From Bacillota bacterium (GTDB taxonomy: Bacteria; Bacillota; Limnochordia; Limnochordales; DUMU01): a DNA stretch of 64,000 nt. Of the stretch, positions 27,892-36,666 are shown in pieces. The notes beneath the pieces are model-generated. The model was not told where the DNA came from and searched no databases. It saw only the letters and a list, made by a program, of their open reading frames with translations. Within the stretch, counting starts at the first letter, position 1. Each line of letters begins with the position of its first letter. The stretch spans positions 1-64,000 of the forward strand of contig DUMU01000016.1 in NCBI GenBank assembly GCA_012839805.1, written 5' to 3'. The position numbers and the translations under genes were made by a program.

Positions 27892-27920
27892 ATTCTATCC
27901 CGCGAACCACCTTCTGTCAA
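27892..27920 (-). promoter_or_regulatory. sigma-A promoter of mccA-mccB-yrrT
   Basis: On the minus strand: TTGACA (27920-27915), a 17-base spacer, and TAGAAT (27897-27892). Just downstream, ACCAGTTCAA and ACCAGTCAAG form a near-direct repeat around the expected transcription start, a possible sulfur-responsive regulator site. I see no SAM riboswitch or T-box. Confidence 0.75.
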
Positions 27921-27952
27921 GAGGGGAGGAACGACTCCCCGGGGTTGAAGAC

Positions 27953-28011
27953 GCAAAAAGGCAGCCAGCCGGGCCTGAGCTAAGAGCTCTGTGACCCGAC
28001 CGGCCGCCTTT
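27953..28011 (-). terminator. rho-independent terminator of the alpha-mannosidase operon
   Basis: A 17-bp stem (27957-27973 with 27995-28011; three G-U wobbles on the minus transcript) is followed by a run of five U. It ends the GH38 operon 50 bp after the last stop codon and insulates the mcc operon. Confidence 0.85.
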
Positions 28012-28057
28012 GTCTCCTTTATTTCCTGGGTTTAGTGCCGCACCGTACCGGGCGTCA

Positions 28058-29362
28058 CTACTTGATGATACCGTAGTGCTTGTTGTAACGGTCCAGAACC
28101 TGCTGGGCCTTCCTGGCCGACTCTTCCAGAGCTGCCTGGACAGCCGCCTCGTGACGCAGTGACCTCCACCAAGCATCCCACAGGTAGCCCTCTATAGACG
28201 GGTAGGCCGGATGCGGCGGACGGATGTGGGCAAACTCCATCGCCTGGATGAAAACCCGCCGGACCGGATCCTGTACCAGCTGCTTGTTGACTGCTGCCTG
28301 GACGTTGGCGGGGATGACACCCGTCCCCAGGGCAAAGCGCACCTGCGTCTCCGGGCTTACGAAGTAGCGGATAAACTCCAGAGCTGCCTTCACCCTCGCA
28401 GCAGGGGTACCGGCCGGGATGACCAACCCATGTCCCCCCGAAAGGGTGGCCCGCTTTACTTTGAGAGGCGGGAGGCCCGCGCCCAGATCGTTCTGATAGA
28501 TGTCGGGGAAGTTCCTCAACACCTCGCCGAGAGTCCACGAACCTTCGTAGAGAATAGCCACCTGGCCTTTCAGCATCGGCCCCAGCGGACCGCCGATGCT
28601 CCAGTCAACCTGCCCGCCGAAGGCGTCGATTGCCCCCAGACCCCCGTAAAAGTCGGCGAACTCGACGACCCATTGGATCGCCTCGACCGCCGCCTGGGAG
28701 TCCCAGACCACCTTCGTTAGCTCAGGGTTTAGGAGCTCTCCGCCGTTTTGCCAGATGTAGTCCTTGGCCGAGATATTGCCCCAGGTCGGCACATATCCGG
28801 CCCTGGTCAGTTTACCGTCCGCCTGCCGCCGGGTCAGCTTCACGGAAGCCTGCCGGAGCTCGTCCCAGGTGTCCGGCGGGTTCTCCGCGCTGATCCCGGC
28901 CTCCTCGAGGACCGATTTCAGGAACAACAACACCCGCGAGTCGGTCTGAGTGGGAATACCGTACTGGGCCCCTCTCCAGTTTGCCTCCCGCCAGGTGGCG
29001 GGAAAGAAGGTCGACGGCTGGAGGAGCTTGTCCCCCTTGATCAGGTCGTCAAGACGAGTAAGGGCCCCGTTGGCGGCAAACTCGTTGGTAGTGTACCGGT
29101 CGAGTAAGACTACATCCGGTGCCGCGCCACCTGCCACCGCCGCCATCAGCTTCTGCCCCAGGCTGGTGGTGAGTACCACCTTGACTTCTACATCTTGTTG
29201 ACTCTTGTTGAACGCGTTGACGAGCGACCCGATCACCTCGCCTCCTTCACCACCCCAGTCGTGCCAGAAAGTGATGGTGGTCTTGGCGAAGCCCGGTACC
29301 CCCGGTATGAGCACAAGCAACACCACGAAGAGCAGGCCAGCGAGCTTACGCATGCTTGCCAT
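28058..29362 (-). CDS. sugar ABC transporter substrate-binding protein
   Basis: A family 1 extracellular binding protein of 434 residues: signal peptide (MASMRKLAGLLFVVLLVL...GFAKT), mature start TTITFWHDWGGEGGEVIGSL, then VVLLDRYTTNEFAANGAL, YGIPTQTDSRVLLF and a Trp/Tyr-rich binding face. The ATG at 29362 follows GGAGAGGTG. It is the last gene of an operon with an exported alpha-mannosidase and a duplicated beta-domain protein, so its ligand is probably a mannose-containing oligosaccharide. No permease or ATPase gene is nearby. Confidence 0.87.
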   Translation of the reverse strand: MASMRKLAGLLFVVLLVLIPGVPGFAKTTITFWHDWGGEGGEVIGSLVNAFNKSQQDVEVKVVLTTSLGQKLMAAVAGGAAPDVVLLDRYTTNEFAANGALTRLDDLIKGDKLLQPSTFFPATWREANWRGAQYGIPTQTDSRVLLFLKSVLEEAGISAENPPDTWDELRQASVKLTRRQADGKLTRAGYVPTWGNISAKDYIWQNGGELLNPELTKVVWDSQAAVEAIQWVVEFADFYGGLGAIDAFGGQVDWSIGGPLGPMLKGQVAILYEGSWTLGEVLRNFPDIYQNDLGAGLPPLKVKRATLSGGHGLVIPAGTPAARVKAALEFIRYFVSPETQVRFALGTGVIPANVQAAVNKQLVQDPVRRVFIQAMEFAHIRPPHPAYPSIEGYLWDAWWRSLRHEAAVQAALEESARKAQQVLDRYNKHYGIIK

Positions 29363-29396
29363 TGCGCACCTCTCCTTCCACATGCTACTCCTGCCG

Positions 29397-30674
29397 TTAT
29401 TCCGCCTCCGGAAGACCGAGCGAGATCGCGAAAACGTGGATGTTCGGGTTGTCCGGCAGGGTTATGGAAGTCACCGTCTTCGCGGGGTCGAGGTTCCACC
29501 AGAGCCGGAAGAGCCGGCAGGCCGGACCGCTCTTGCCCTTGCGGTCGTAGCGATACGGCATCTCTATCGCCACTCCCTCACCATAGTCAGGGCCGCCGCA
29601 CCAGTCGCTGACCATAAGATCAACAACCTGGGTGCTCCCGTCCGCATAGTTGATGGCCAACTTGCTCCGCTGGCCACCGTTGTGCGCCAATGCCAGCATG
29701 TACAGCGCATGGTACTGGCCGGCCGGGATCTTGAGCTCTTGGCCTCTCGCCTCGATGTTGTTCAGCTTTCCGTCCGTGTAATCCGGCATCTGGAAGTCAA
29801 CGCCGGCCAGCTTGCTTACTTTCCCAGACGGCGGCATGACCTCCGCCGCCAGGCTCCATCCAACGTTGTCGAGATTCCCGTCGCTGGGGTTAGCGGCCGT
29901 AGAGATACCATCCTGGTTGAACGCGCTGCTGATATCGACCTGCTTCACGGCGACCGGAGGCTGGAAGAGCGGCGCGGCCGCCACCTGCAGGAGGCCCGGC
30001 TTCTTGCCCAGAGACAGGGCAAAAAGATGGATGTTAACCTCCTCGCCGAACTCGATCCTGGTCAGTTCCTTCTGGGGGTCAACCGCCAGCTTGGTGGCGA
30101 AGATCGTTACCTTCAGGTTCTGCTTCCCCTCGGGCCCGTACCGTCCCGTCATCTGCACCGCCGCGACCTCATGCGGCTTGGCCTCCCCGCACCAATCGCT
30201 CACTCGCAGCTCCGACTGGCCGGTGCTGCCGTCCGCATAGACGAAAGTCACATCTGCCTTCTTCGAACCGTTGGTGGCGGTGGCGAGGAAATACACATCG
30301 TAGTACCTTCCAGGAAGCACGTCGATCCTCTGCCCCAGCAGCTGAACATTATTCTCGACGAACGGCTCGGTAAGAGTCTCGGGGACTCGGAAAGAGACCC
30401 CATCAACCTTGATGATGCTGCCAGAAGCCGGCATTTCCTCGGCCACGAGTGACCAGCCTAACCCGTCTAGATCTCCGTCGATCGGATCGTCAGCCGTGGC
30501 CACGCCGTCGTTGTTGTAAAGCCGCGACAGGTCGACCATGACTACGTCCTCGACAGCCTGGTCCGCCGCCTTCACAGCTCGCGTCGACATCACCACCATC
30601 GCCCCGCCAGCCAGAGTCAGGACCAGGAGTGCTATCAACGTCATACTGGCAACAAACCCGGTTTGCCTCTTCAT
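29397..30674 (-). CDS. secreted protein with two tandem carbohydrate-binding-like modules
   Basis: Not a named family to me. After a signal/anchor (KRQTGFVASMTLIALLVLTL, about 1-38) the 425 residues contain two copies of one module of about 180 residues. Copy 1 begins VDLSRLYNNDGVATADDP and ends IHLFALSLG; copy 2 begins VDISSAFNQDGISTAANP and ends IHVFAISLG. Both contain DG(D/N)LD..GWSL.AE.MP.SG, YADGST and VSDWCG. The pattern suggests jelly-roll modules like those appended to glycosidases. The protein lies between the GH38 enzyme and a binding protein, so it may hold glycan or enzyme at the surface. One Cys per VSDWCG in each copy could form a disulfide. ATG 30674 follows GGAGGAG. Confidence 0.7.
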   Translation of the reverse strand: MKRQTGFVASMTLIALLVLTLAGGAMVVMSTRAVKAADQAVEDVVMVDLSRLYNNDGVATADDPIDGDLDGLGWSLVAEEMPASGSIIKVDGVSFRVPETLTEPFVENNVQLLGQRIDVLPGRYYDVYFLATATNGSKKADVTFVYADGSTGQSELRVSDWCGEAKPHEVAAVQMTGRYGPEGKQNLKVTIFATKLAVDPQKELTRIEFGEEVNIHLFALSLGKKPGLLQVAAAPLFQPPVAVKQVDISSAFNQDGISTAANPSDGNLDNVGWSLAAEVMPPSGKVSKLAGVDFQMPDYTDGKLNNIEARGQELKIPAGQYHALYMLALAHNGGQRSKLAINYADGSTQVVDLMVSDWCGGPDYGEGVAIEMPYRYDRKGKSGPACRLFRLWWNLDPAKTVTSITLPDNPNIHVFAISLGLPEAE

Positions 30675-30722
30675 TCCAGCATCTCCTCCCAACCATTTCC
30701 TCTAACCTGATGGTCGAAGCCA

Positions 30723-33617
30723 CTACTGGCAACCCCATAGCCACGTAGCAATCTCTTGCGGACGTGCCTGCCACTGCACCCCCTTTCCTTCAGCCAGCTT
30801 GGTGAACCCCCTCTCGACCTTTTGGAGCAACCCGTTCACGGGGTAGACCTCGGGCTGCGAAGGCGAGGGGGCGATTTGCCAGACGATCTCGGCTCCGGCC
30901 TCCTTGCCCAAGGCTTCCACGGCCCGAACCACCACTTTCTCCCCAAAGCGGCGGACCGCTGTGACTATCAGATTGGCACTGGTCTGCAGGAAACTTGCCA
31001 GAGTGCTCCCTCGCGTCGATCCGGGTAAGGGCTCTCCCCAAACCGCAATGAGCGGTTCGTTGTATTCCCACGCCTGTCGGTCGACCCGAGCTTCCTGCCA
31101 GGTTCCCGAGTGGGGGAAGAGCGCGTACTCGAAACGGTGGGAGCCGATACCAAGTGCCTGTGGTGAGTCACCATGACGGAAAAAGGTGTAATCGATGCTT
31201 CGTAGAAGGGTCAGCCGGTAGCTGCCCCCGTAGACTTCGTGATCGGGCAGCCCCCGGTTGAGCAGGCTCACTCCTCCGGTTTCCGCACTCGAAGTATCGA
31301 CCCACTTTACCGCCGGCCATTGCCCCGGCGACCGTCCGGTGATGAATCCATACGGAATCTCAAAGGTCGTCTCTCCCCGCCCGGTGGTCGGCATGGTCAC
31401 TTGTACGACCTTCTTTTTGTCCCGCCAATCCATGGAGGTAATGAACTCGATTCGTCCCGGTCGCTCTGGAAGGTCGATCTCACGAACGATGACCGCCTGA
31501 GGTAACTCGGTCCGATGGATGACCCGCGTCATCACCGGTCCCGCCAGCACCCGTGCGGTAGACGGTTGCCCCACGGTCGAGGCGACCAGATGGCTGTTGC
31601 CGTCGGGGAAATAGGCGTTGCTTTCGTCGGTAGCAATGCGAATGCCGTTCCCTCTTACCGGCTCGCTCCATGAGGTGGCCGGAATCTCCTTGATCCATGT
31701 GCGATCCGGCTCCGACTCCGAGCTGAGCTCACGAATGTTGCCACCTTCGTCCATGACCAGGCGGTAAGCAGCGGTAGTAACCAGTGTGTCTCCCTGCTCG
31801 TTTGGCTCGAGGTTGACCTCCTTTTCTTCCGGTGAACGGGCCGGGGCATGTCCCCATTCCAGCGAGTAGATGCGATAGCCGGCTGCCGGCACGCTGGCTA
31901 CGAAGGCAATCTCCCAGCCATCCTCGCCTGCGGCACTTGTTTCGCCGCCGTCGATACCAGCCCGGTCGGCCGCCCCATAGGTACCGGGCGCGAGAGGGGC
32001 CCATGCCGTGGTGAGCGATCGGGCGCCAAAGGCGTCCCGATATTGGCCTACCGGCTGCAGGATCTGGTAGGGGACTTCATTGCCCCGATCGTCCAAAAGC
32101 CGAAAGAGCGTCGGCGAAGCGCCCTGTGAAGCGCCCTGTACCGCTGGTATGCGCAGCCGTACTATCTCCTGGCGGTCCCAGTTCAGCGGGTTGAAAAGAA
32201 GCAGGCGGGTCGGCCGGGACGTCTCGCTCGGATCGACGCCTGCATACCGGGCCAGGCTAATCACGGCCTTACCCGCTATCTCTTGAACGGCAGTTTCCAC
32301 CTTCTCGTAGCGCTGCTCCATCCGGTCGTAGACCCCGTCCACGGCAGTCGCCGGAAGGAGGTCATGGAACTGATTGAGCGCTAACGCCGTCCAGGCCTGG
32401 GTGAGCTCCGGCTCAGGGTATGTGTAAGCCGGGTCGAGGAGCGAGGCAAAGGTAGCCAGACGTTCAGCCACCATGAGCTGGTGCTCGGCGGCTCGGTTCC
32501 GCTGCTTGATCCAGATGCGAGCGCTGTAGTAACCCGGGAAGACACGGTTTGACTCTGCGGCAAACTCCGGAATCTTCACGCCGTTGGCCTCCGCGCGCCG
32601 GACCGCCGCGAAGAAATCGGCCAGCGTGGCCACATTCATCTTGACATCCGTGTGCCGCGCGTTCCAGTCCTTCGCCAGACGGACCAGTTCGGAAGGAGGT
32701 GCAGCATAATCGCCACCCACCGGGATCAGAACGTTGGGGGTTGCGGCGTAGGGGCGCAGTTGCCGGTAAATGTCCATGATCTTGGCCTGTTCTTTGGCGA
32801 TATTGCTCGAACGGCCAAGAGCTTGTGCCACATCATATCCTTTGACCATCCAGGCAGCAAGTACCCTCGAACCATCCGGGGCGACCCACCAGAACTCCGA
32901 CGCGGGCGGTTTCTGCTCGTCCCCCGCCCGGGCGAAAGCGAACTCCTCCATGCCACCCGCGCGCAGGATTTGGGGCATCTGCCAGGAGTGGCCGAAAGAA
33001 TCGATGTCGAAACCGCTGCGGCTGTAAAGGCCGAAAGTTTCTTTTAGATACCTTTGACCTAGAACTGCTTCTTGCAGGAGCGTTTCACCCTCCGGCAGGT
33101 TTTCATCGGGTTGGATGTAAAGACCGCCTACTAGCTGGGCACGCCCCTCTTTGACCAGTTGCCCGAGACTATCGGCCTCGATGGGGTAACTAAATAAGAA
33201 GGTCTGGAGTGCTGGAACCTGGTCGAGCACAAAGCGATACCCGGCCTCGTCCAGAGCCTGACTGACGTGATCTCGGTATCTTTCCGCAATCCGACCGGCC
33301 GTGGCAAACTCTGGTTCAAGCCAGGCCACATCGTAGTGCGAATGGGGAACGAGCCAGATCGTGCCCTCCGTGCCGTAACTGAATGTATCTTCCACCCCAG
33401 TTTCGCCCTCCGCCGCTCCCTGTACGCAGACCGCTGCCCGCAGTCCCCCTGCCAGTACCACTCCCATGCCGAGTAGTACGAGTAGCGCGCTCCGCCTGCC
33501 GCCCCCGCAACGCAAGCCAGTCCCTCCCCGTTCTGCATCTAGTTCAATTGATTCGCTCTTCCGGCAGGAACTCCTGCCGGCGCGTAAAAGTTTCTTCAGA
33601 GGCTGTGCCAACCTCAT
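30723..33617 (-). CDS. secreted GH38 alpha-mannosidase
   Basis: A GH38 retaining alpha-mannosidase of 964 residues from the ATG at 33617 (AAGGAA upstream). The metal-binding WLVPHSHYDVAWL lies at about 89-100; the nucleophile Asp and a zinc ligand are in FDIDSFGHSWQMPQIL (about 203-218); LNQFHDLLPATAVDGVYD is also typical. The C-terminal beta domains are complete. The N-terminus is odd: 53 polar residues precede the hydrophobic stretch RRSALLVLLGMGVVLAG. A TTG at 33515 with GGGGAGGG at ideal spacing would give a normal signal peptide (RCGGGRRSALLVLL), and is a serious alternative start. It heads an operon with a duplicated beta-domain protein and a binding protein. Confidence 0.88.
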   Translation of the reverse strand: MRLAQPLKKLLRAGRSSCRKSESIELDAERGGTGLRCGGGRRSALLVLLGMGVVLAGGLRAAVCVQGAAEGETGVEDTFSYGTEGTIWLVPHSHYDVAWLEPEFATAGRIAERYRDHVSQALDEAGYRFVLDQVPALQTFLFSYPIEADSLGQLVKEGRAQLVGGLYIQPDENLPEGETLLQEAVLGQRYLKETFGLYSRSGFDIDSFGHSWQMPQILRAGGMEEFAFARAGDEQKPPASEFWWVAPDGSRVLAAWMVKGYDVAQALGRSSNIAKEQAKIMDIYRQLRPYAATPNVLIPVGGDYAAPPSELVRLAKDWNARHTDVKMNVATLADFFAAVRRAEANGVKIPEFAAESNRVFPGYYSARIWIKQRNRAAEHQLMVAERLATFASLLDPAYTYPEPELTQAWTALALNQFHDLLPATAVDGVYDRMEQRYEKVETAVQEIAGKAVISLARYAGVDPSETSRPTRLLLFNPLNWDRQEIVRLRIPAVQGASQGASPTLFRLLDDRGNEVPYQILQPVGQYRDAFGARSLTTAWAPLAPGTYGAADRAGIDGGETSAAGEDGWEIAFVASVPAAGYRIYSLEWGHAPARSPEEKEVNLEPNEQGDTLVTTAAYRLVMDEGGNIRELSSESEPDRTWIKEIPATSWSEPVRGNGIRIATDESNAYFPDGNSHLVASTVGQPSTARVLAGPVMTRVIHRTELPQAVIVREIDLPERPGRIEFITSMDWRDKKKVVQVTMPTTGRGETTFEIPYGFITGRSPGQWPAVKWVDTSSAETGGVSLLNRGLPDHEVYGGSYRLTLLRSIDYTFFRHGDSPQALGIGSHRFEYALFPHSGTWQEARVDRQAWEYNEPLIAVWGEPLPGSTRGSTLASFLQTSANLIVTAVRRFGEKVVVRAVEALGKEAGAEIVWQIAPSPSQPEVYPVNGLLQKVERGFTKLAEGKGVQWQARPQEIATWLWGCQ

Positions 33618-33761
33618 TAGATTTCCTTCATTGTTCTCTTGGGCAGGGTCTCCTCCCCAACCGGCAACCGCCAACGTATGCGAAGAAAGACGCGAAACGG
33701 TGGCCTGGATTGCCAGAGCGGGTATGATGAAGTAGAGTAAGGCAAGAGGTGGATATTTTTC

Positions 33762-36482
33762 ATGGAGCCGGCTTTCAAGCCTCGTTGGGACGAGTTGGAC
33801 GAACGGATACTGCAGCTTTTACGAACCAACGGCAAAATGCCTCTAGCCGACATCGCGATGGCCACCGGCATAGCGATGAGCACGGTGTCCAATCGCATCA
33901 AACGGCTGGTGGAAGCCGGAGTTCTGCAGGGATATCGCGTCGTTGTCGATCCCCGGTTCTCGGTAGCGGGGGTAGAGGCAATCGTAACCATTACCGCACC
34001 CTCGCCCAACGGTCTGCAGCTGGTCCTGCAGGAGCTCGAGGCAACCGGAGTACTGATCAGCGAGGTCTACCGGACGCTGGGTTCGGCCGAGTATGTATGC
34101 CGGGTCGTCGCGCCCACCGTCGAGAGCCTGGATCGAGCCGTTGCCCTGGCCGATCGCCATGAGGGCAGCACGGTCAACGTCTTCATCCTGGCCGAGAGCA
34201 TGGGGCCAGGGCTTTCGTCCGGGAAGGGCGGGCCGGCACCCGCTGAGCCGGGACCGGCGAGAACCACCCGGGCCTTGGCGCCCGGCTCCCGGCTCTATTT
34301 CGTCAGTCTCACGGAGATCGACCCCGACCGTATCTCGCCCGAACGCATCGTCCAGACCCTGGCACAAGCCGGGTTTACCACTTTGGTCGTCGACGCCGTC
34401 AATCCCTGGGGAGCGTACTACGGGAGCCGGCGAGTCCCGCTTTCGCCTCACTGCCACGGGCAGGACCTGCTGGCCGCGTTCTGCGAAGCGGCGATGAAGC
34501 AGAAAGTAGAGATCCTGGCCGCCGTGGAATGCCGGGCCCTGCCGCCTTTCCTCGCCGCCGAGCACCCGCGCTGGCTCCAGCGGCAGGCGAGCGGAGAAGC
34601 CTTGATTGCCTACGGCCCGTTTTACCGGGGTTGTTTTCGGAACGGCTGGCAGGAGTGGTTACGCTCCGTGGCCAAGGAGCTACTGGAAAAGTACCCTCTG
34701 GGGGGGCTGGTGGCTCTCAACCCCGAGTACGACCCGGCCAGCTGTTACTGCGAGACCTGCCAGAATGGTTTCCGGGCTCAAAAGGGGGTTCACTTGCCCA
34801 GGGAAGGAGAGGCGGCCGACCACCCCACCTGGTGGCGCTGGCTCAAATGGAAGGTAGAATCGGTCAACCAGTTCGTCGAGTCGCTGGCGGATCTGGTTCA
34901 CCAGGCGACTCCGGCCGGTCGCCTGTTGGTCATGAGCGACCAGGCGCTGGCGGAACGCCCGCAGACTTACGGGGTGGCGCTCGCCGATCTCGCGACCCGA
35001 TGCGATGGTGTGATCTCCGCCGGTGAACCGGGCAAGCGTCTGGCCGCGCCGCTCCTCGATGTCCTGGATCGCTGGGATCGGGGTGCAGCCCAGGCCCCTG
35101 TCATTGGCACCTTTGCCGCGTCACTTTCGGCCTCGTACGCACCGTGGACCTACTACCCGGTCGCTCCCGGACGGCTTGAACTGGGAGTAGAGTTGCTCGC
35201 GGCCGCCGGGCAAAACATCGCCTGCCTCGACCTGGGCAAACTGGACGAACTGCAGTTTCCTGCCCGCCAGGCCGGGCCTGGAGAAGAACCAGCTCGTGGA
35301 GGCCGAGCCGGTGACCTCTTACCTGTCGCTCGGGAGCCGCTGTGGCACTATACGGCCCTCCTCTACTCCGAGCAAGATTGGTGTTCCCCCCAGGGCCGAG
35401 CCGCTGAACCCTCCCATGCTCGCTGTTTCAGCGGGCTGTATCGCGCCCTCACCGGAGCCAACATCCCGTTTCGGGTGATTAGCCTCGAACATGCGGCGAG
35501 CGACCCGGTTCTGCAGAAGACGCTCGAATCTTTCCACACTGTAATCCTTCCGGCTTTGAACCAGCTTCCAACCAGCTTCGTGCGCTGGCTCCGGCGATAC
35601 GCCGAACGAGGGGGTGGGGTGCTGGTAACCTACCCCGGGGTACTGGCCGACCGTCAAAGCGAAGCCGCTCCCCTCCTGCTGGATCTCCTGGGGCTTTCCC
35701 GGGTCGATCAGCCCCAGACGGCGGAGGCCGCCTACTTCTGGCTTCAGCCTCAGGGTCTGTCCGGCGTGGCCGGCGCCGCCGCTGCCACAGGAGCCGCCGC
35801 TACCGCTGCCGTCGCGGCCGCCCCAGACGGCACTGCGGGGGGATTTGCCGCGACGGGTTCAGCGGGTACGGCCGACGGCCCCGACCTGCACGGGCTTCCC
35901 GGCGTCTTGCCCGCTTACTCTCGCTGGTTACCGGTGGACCCGGGGCGCGCTCGGGTCTGCGGGCACATTCTCGCGCAGGAGAGCGCCTGGGGAGGGGTTT
36001 CCCGTACCGGCTATCCGGCCCTGGTGGCGCATGAGCTTGGTTCGGGGGCGAACTCCGGACGCACCCTCCTTTTTACCTACCCGCTGGGAGCTTTGTATGG
36101 GAGCTTTCCCGACCCGACACTGGAAACACTGCTCGTCCGCTCGGTGGCCTGGGCTGCCCGGCGTCCGTCACCACTCATGGTCTCCGGCGAACGACCGCTG
36201 GTCGTCCGGGTGACCGCCGCCCCCGATTCGCGGCAAGTCTACGCTCATGTGACCGATGCCGAGACGGTTTTCACCACCCGGCCCTGGCTTGAACCGCCCC
36301 CTCTCCCGTCCGGTTTCATCGACCTCGAGCTTGACCGGCCGCCTCAAGAAGGAGTTTGGCTTCCATCAGGTGAAAAGGCGTCGTGGAGTAAGGTCGGGCC
36401 AGTTTCGGCCGGCCCCGACCGTTACCGTTTTCCACTTCCTAAGAGTCGCGGTCGAGCCCTGCTGGTCTTGACCCTGAGCTAG
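33762..36482 (+). CDS. Lrp/AsnC regulator fused to a glycoside hydrolase-like protein
   Basis: A 906-residue single frame with two normally separate proteins. Residues 10-57 are an Lrp-type helix-turn-helix (LDERILQLLRTNGKMPLADI, STVSNRIKRLVEAGVLQGY) and 65-145 the AsnC-type effector domain. After a Pro/Ala linker, 177-480 is a TIM-barrel of the GHL6/GH42-like group, with a candidate catalytic Glu322 in ALNPEYDPASCYCETCQNGF. About 525-660 resembles the beta-galactosidase trimerisation (glutaminase-like) domain (TVILPALNQLP, YAERGGGVLVTYPG). An Ala/Thr/Gly linker at 668-708 precedes a C-terminal beta region. There is no signal peptide. Divergent from the alpha-mannosidase operon, it may be a sugar-responsive regulator whose sensor derives from a hydrolase. 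ATG 33762 follows AGAGGTGG. Confidence 0.8.
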   Translation: MEPAFKPRWDELDERILQLLRTNGKMPLADIAMATGIAMSTVSNRIKRLVEAGVLQGYRVVVDPRFSVAGVEAIVTITAPSPNGLQLVLQELEATGVLISEVYRTLGSAEYVCRVVAPTVESLDRAVALADRHEGSTVNVFILAESMGPGLSSGKGGPAPAEPGPARTTRALAPGSRLYFVSLTEIDPDRISPERIVQTLAQAGFTTLVVDAVNPWGAYYGSRRVPLSPHCHGQDLLAAFCEAAMKQKVEILAAVECRALPPFLAAEHPRWLQRQASGEALIAYGPFYRGCFRNGWQEWLRSVAKELLEKYPLGGLVALNPEYDPASCYCETCQNGFRAQKGVHLPREGEAADHPTWWRWLKWKVESVNQFVESLADLVHQATPAGRLLVMSDQALAERPQTYGVALADLATRCDGVISAGEPGKRLAAPLLDVLDRWDRGAAQAPVIGTFAASLSASYAPWTYYPVAPGRLELGVELLAAAGQNIACLDLGKLDELQFPARQAGPGEEPARGGRAGDLLPVAREPLWHYTALLYSEQDWCSPQGRAAEPSHARCFSGLYRALTGANIPFRVISLEHAASDPVLQKTLESFHTVILPALNQLPTSFVRWLRRYAERGGGVLVTYPGVLADRQSEAAPLLLDLLGLSRVDQPQTAEAAYFWLQPQGLSGVAGAAAATGAAATAAVAAAPDGTAGGFAATGSAGTADGPDLHGLPGVLPAYSRWLPVDPGRARVCGHILAQESAWGGVSRTGYPALVAHELGSGANSGRTLLFTYPLGALYGSFPDPTLETLLVRSVAWAARRPSPLMVSGERPLVVRVTAAPDSRQVYAHVTDAETVFTTRPWLEPPPLPSGFIDLELDRPPQEGVWLPSGEKASWSKVGPVSAGPDRYRFPLPKSRGRALLVLTLS

Positions 36483-36548
36483 CCCGGGCTCGGAGGCGGG
36501 GCACCATCACCGGCTCAACTCAGGCACCGGCCAGACGGCGCGGCGATC

Positions 36549-36602
36549 GGCCTGTCCCGGGCCACGGGCCGATCCGCAGCCGGCCCGTGGCCCGGACAGG
36601 CC
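36549..36602. terminator. long hairpin between the Lrp fusion and lacI
   Basis: Arms 36549-36570 and 36582-36602 are complementary over 21 bp with one bulged C. The structure follows the Lrp-fusion stop by 70 bp. There is no U-run, so this may be a terminator, an mRNA-stabilising hairpin or a processing site. Confidence 0.5.
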
Positions 36603-36634
36603 AACTACCCTTCCCAAAGGCCTTCCTAGCTGCT

Positions 36635-36646
36635 ACAATCGTTTGT
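36635..36646. promoter_or_regulatory. LacI-type operator ahead of lacI (36667)
   Basis: ACAATCGTTTGT is a near-perfect palindrome (ACAA-N-CG-N-TTGT) 20 bp ahead of the lacI GTG start. The same motif recurs at 40471 and 40711, near the other genes of the cluster, so autoregulation is likely. Confidence 0.6.
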
Positions 36647-36666
36647 GACGAAAGGAGCGGAGAAGA

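Noticed and set aside
27855..27900. Possible SAM riboswitch or T-box ahead of mccA
   Set aside because: The distance from the promoter -10 box to the start codon is about 100 bp and no anti-terminator/terminator pair or conserved box was seen.
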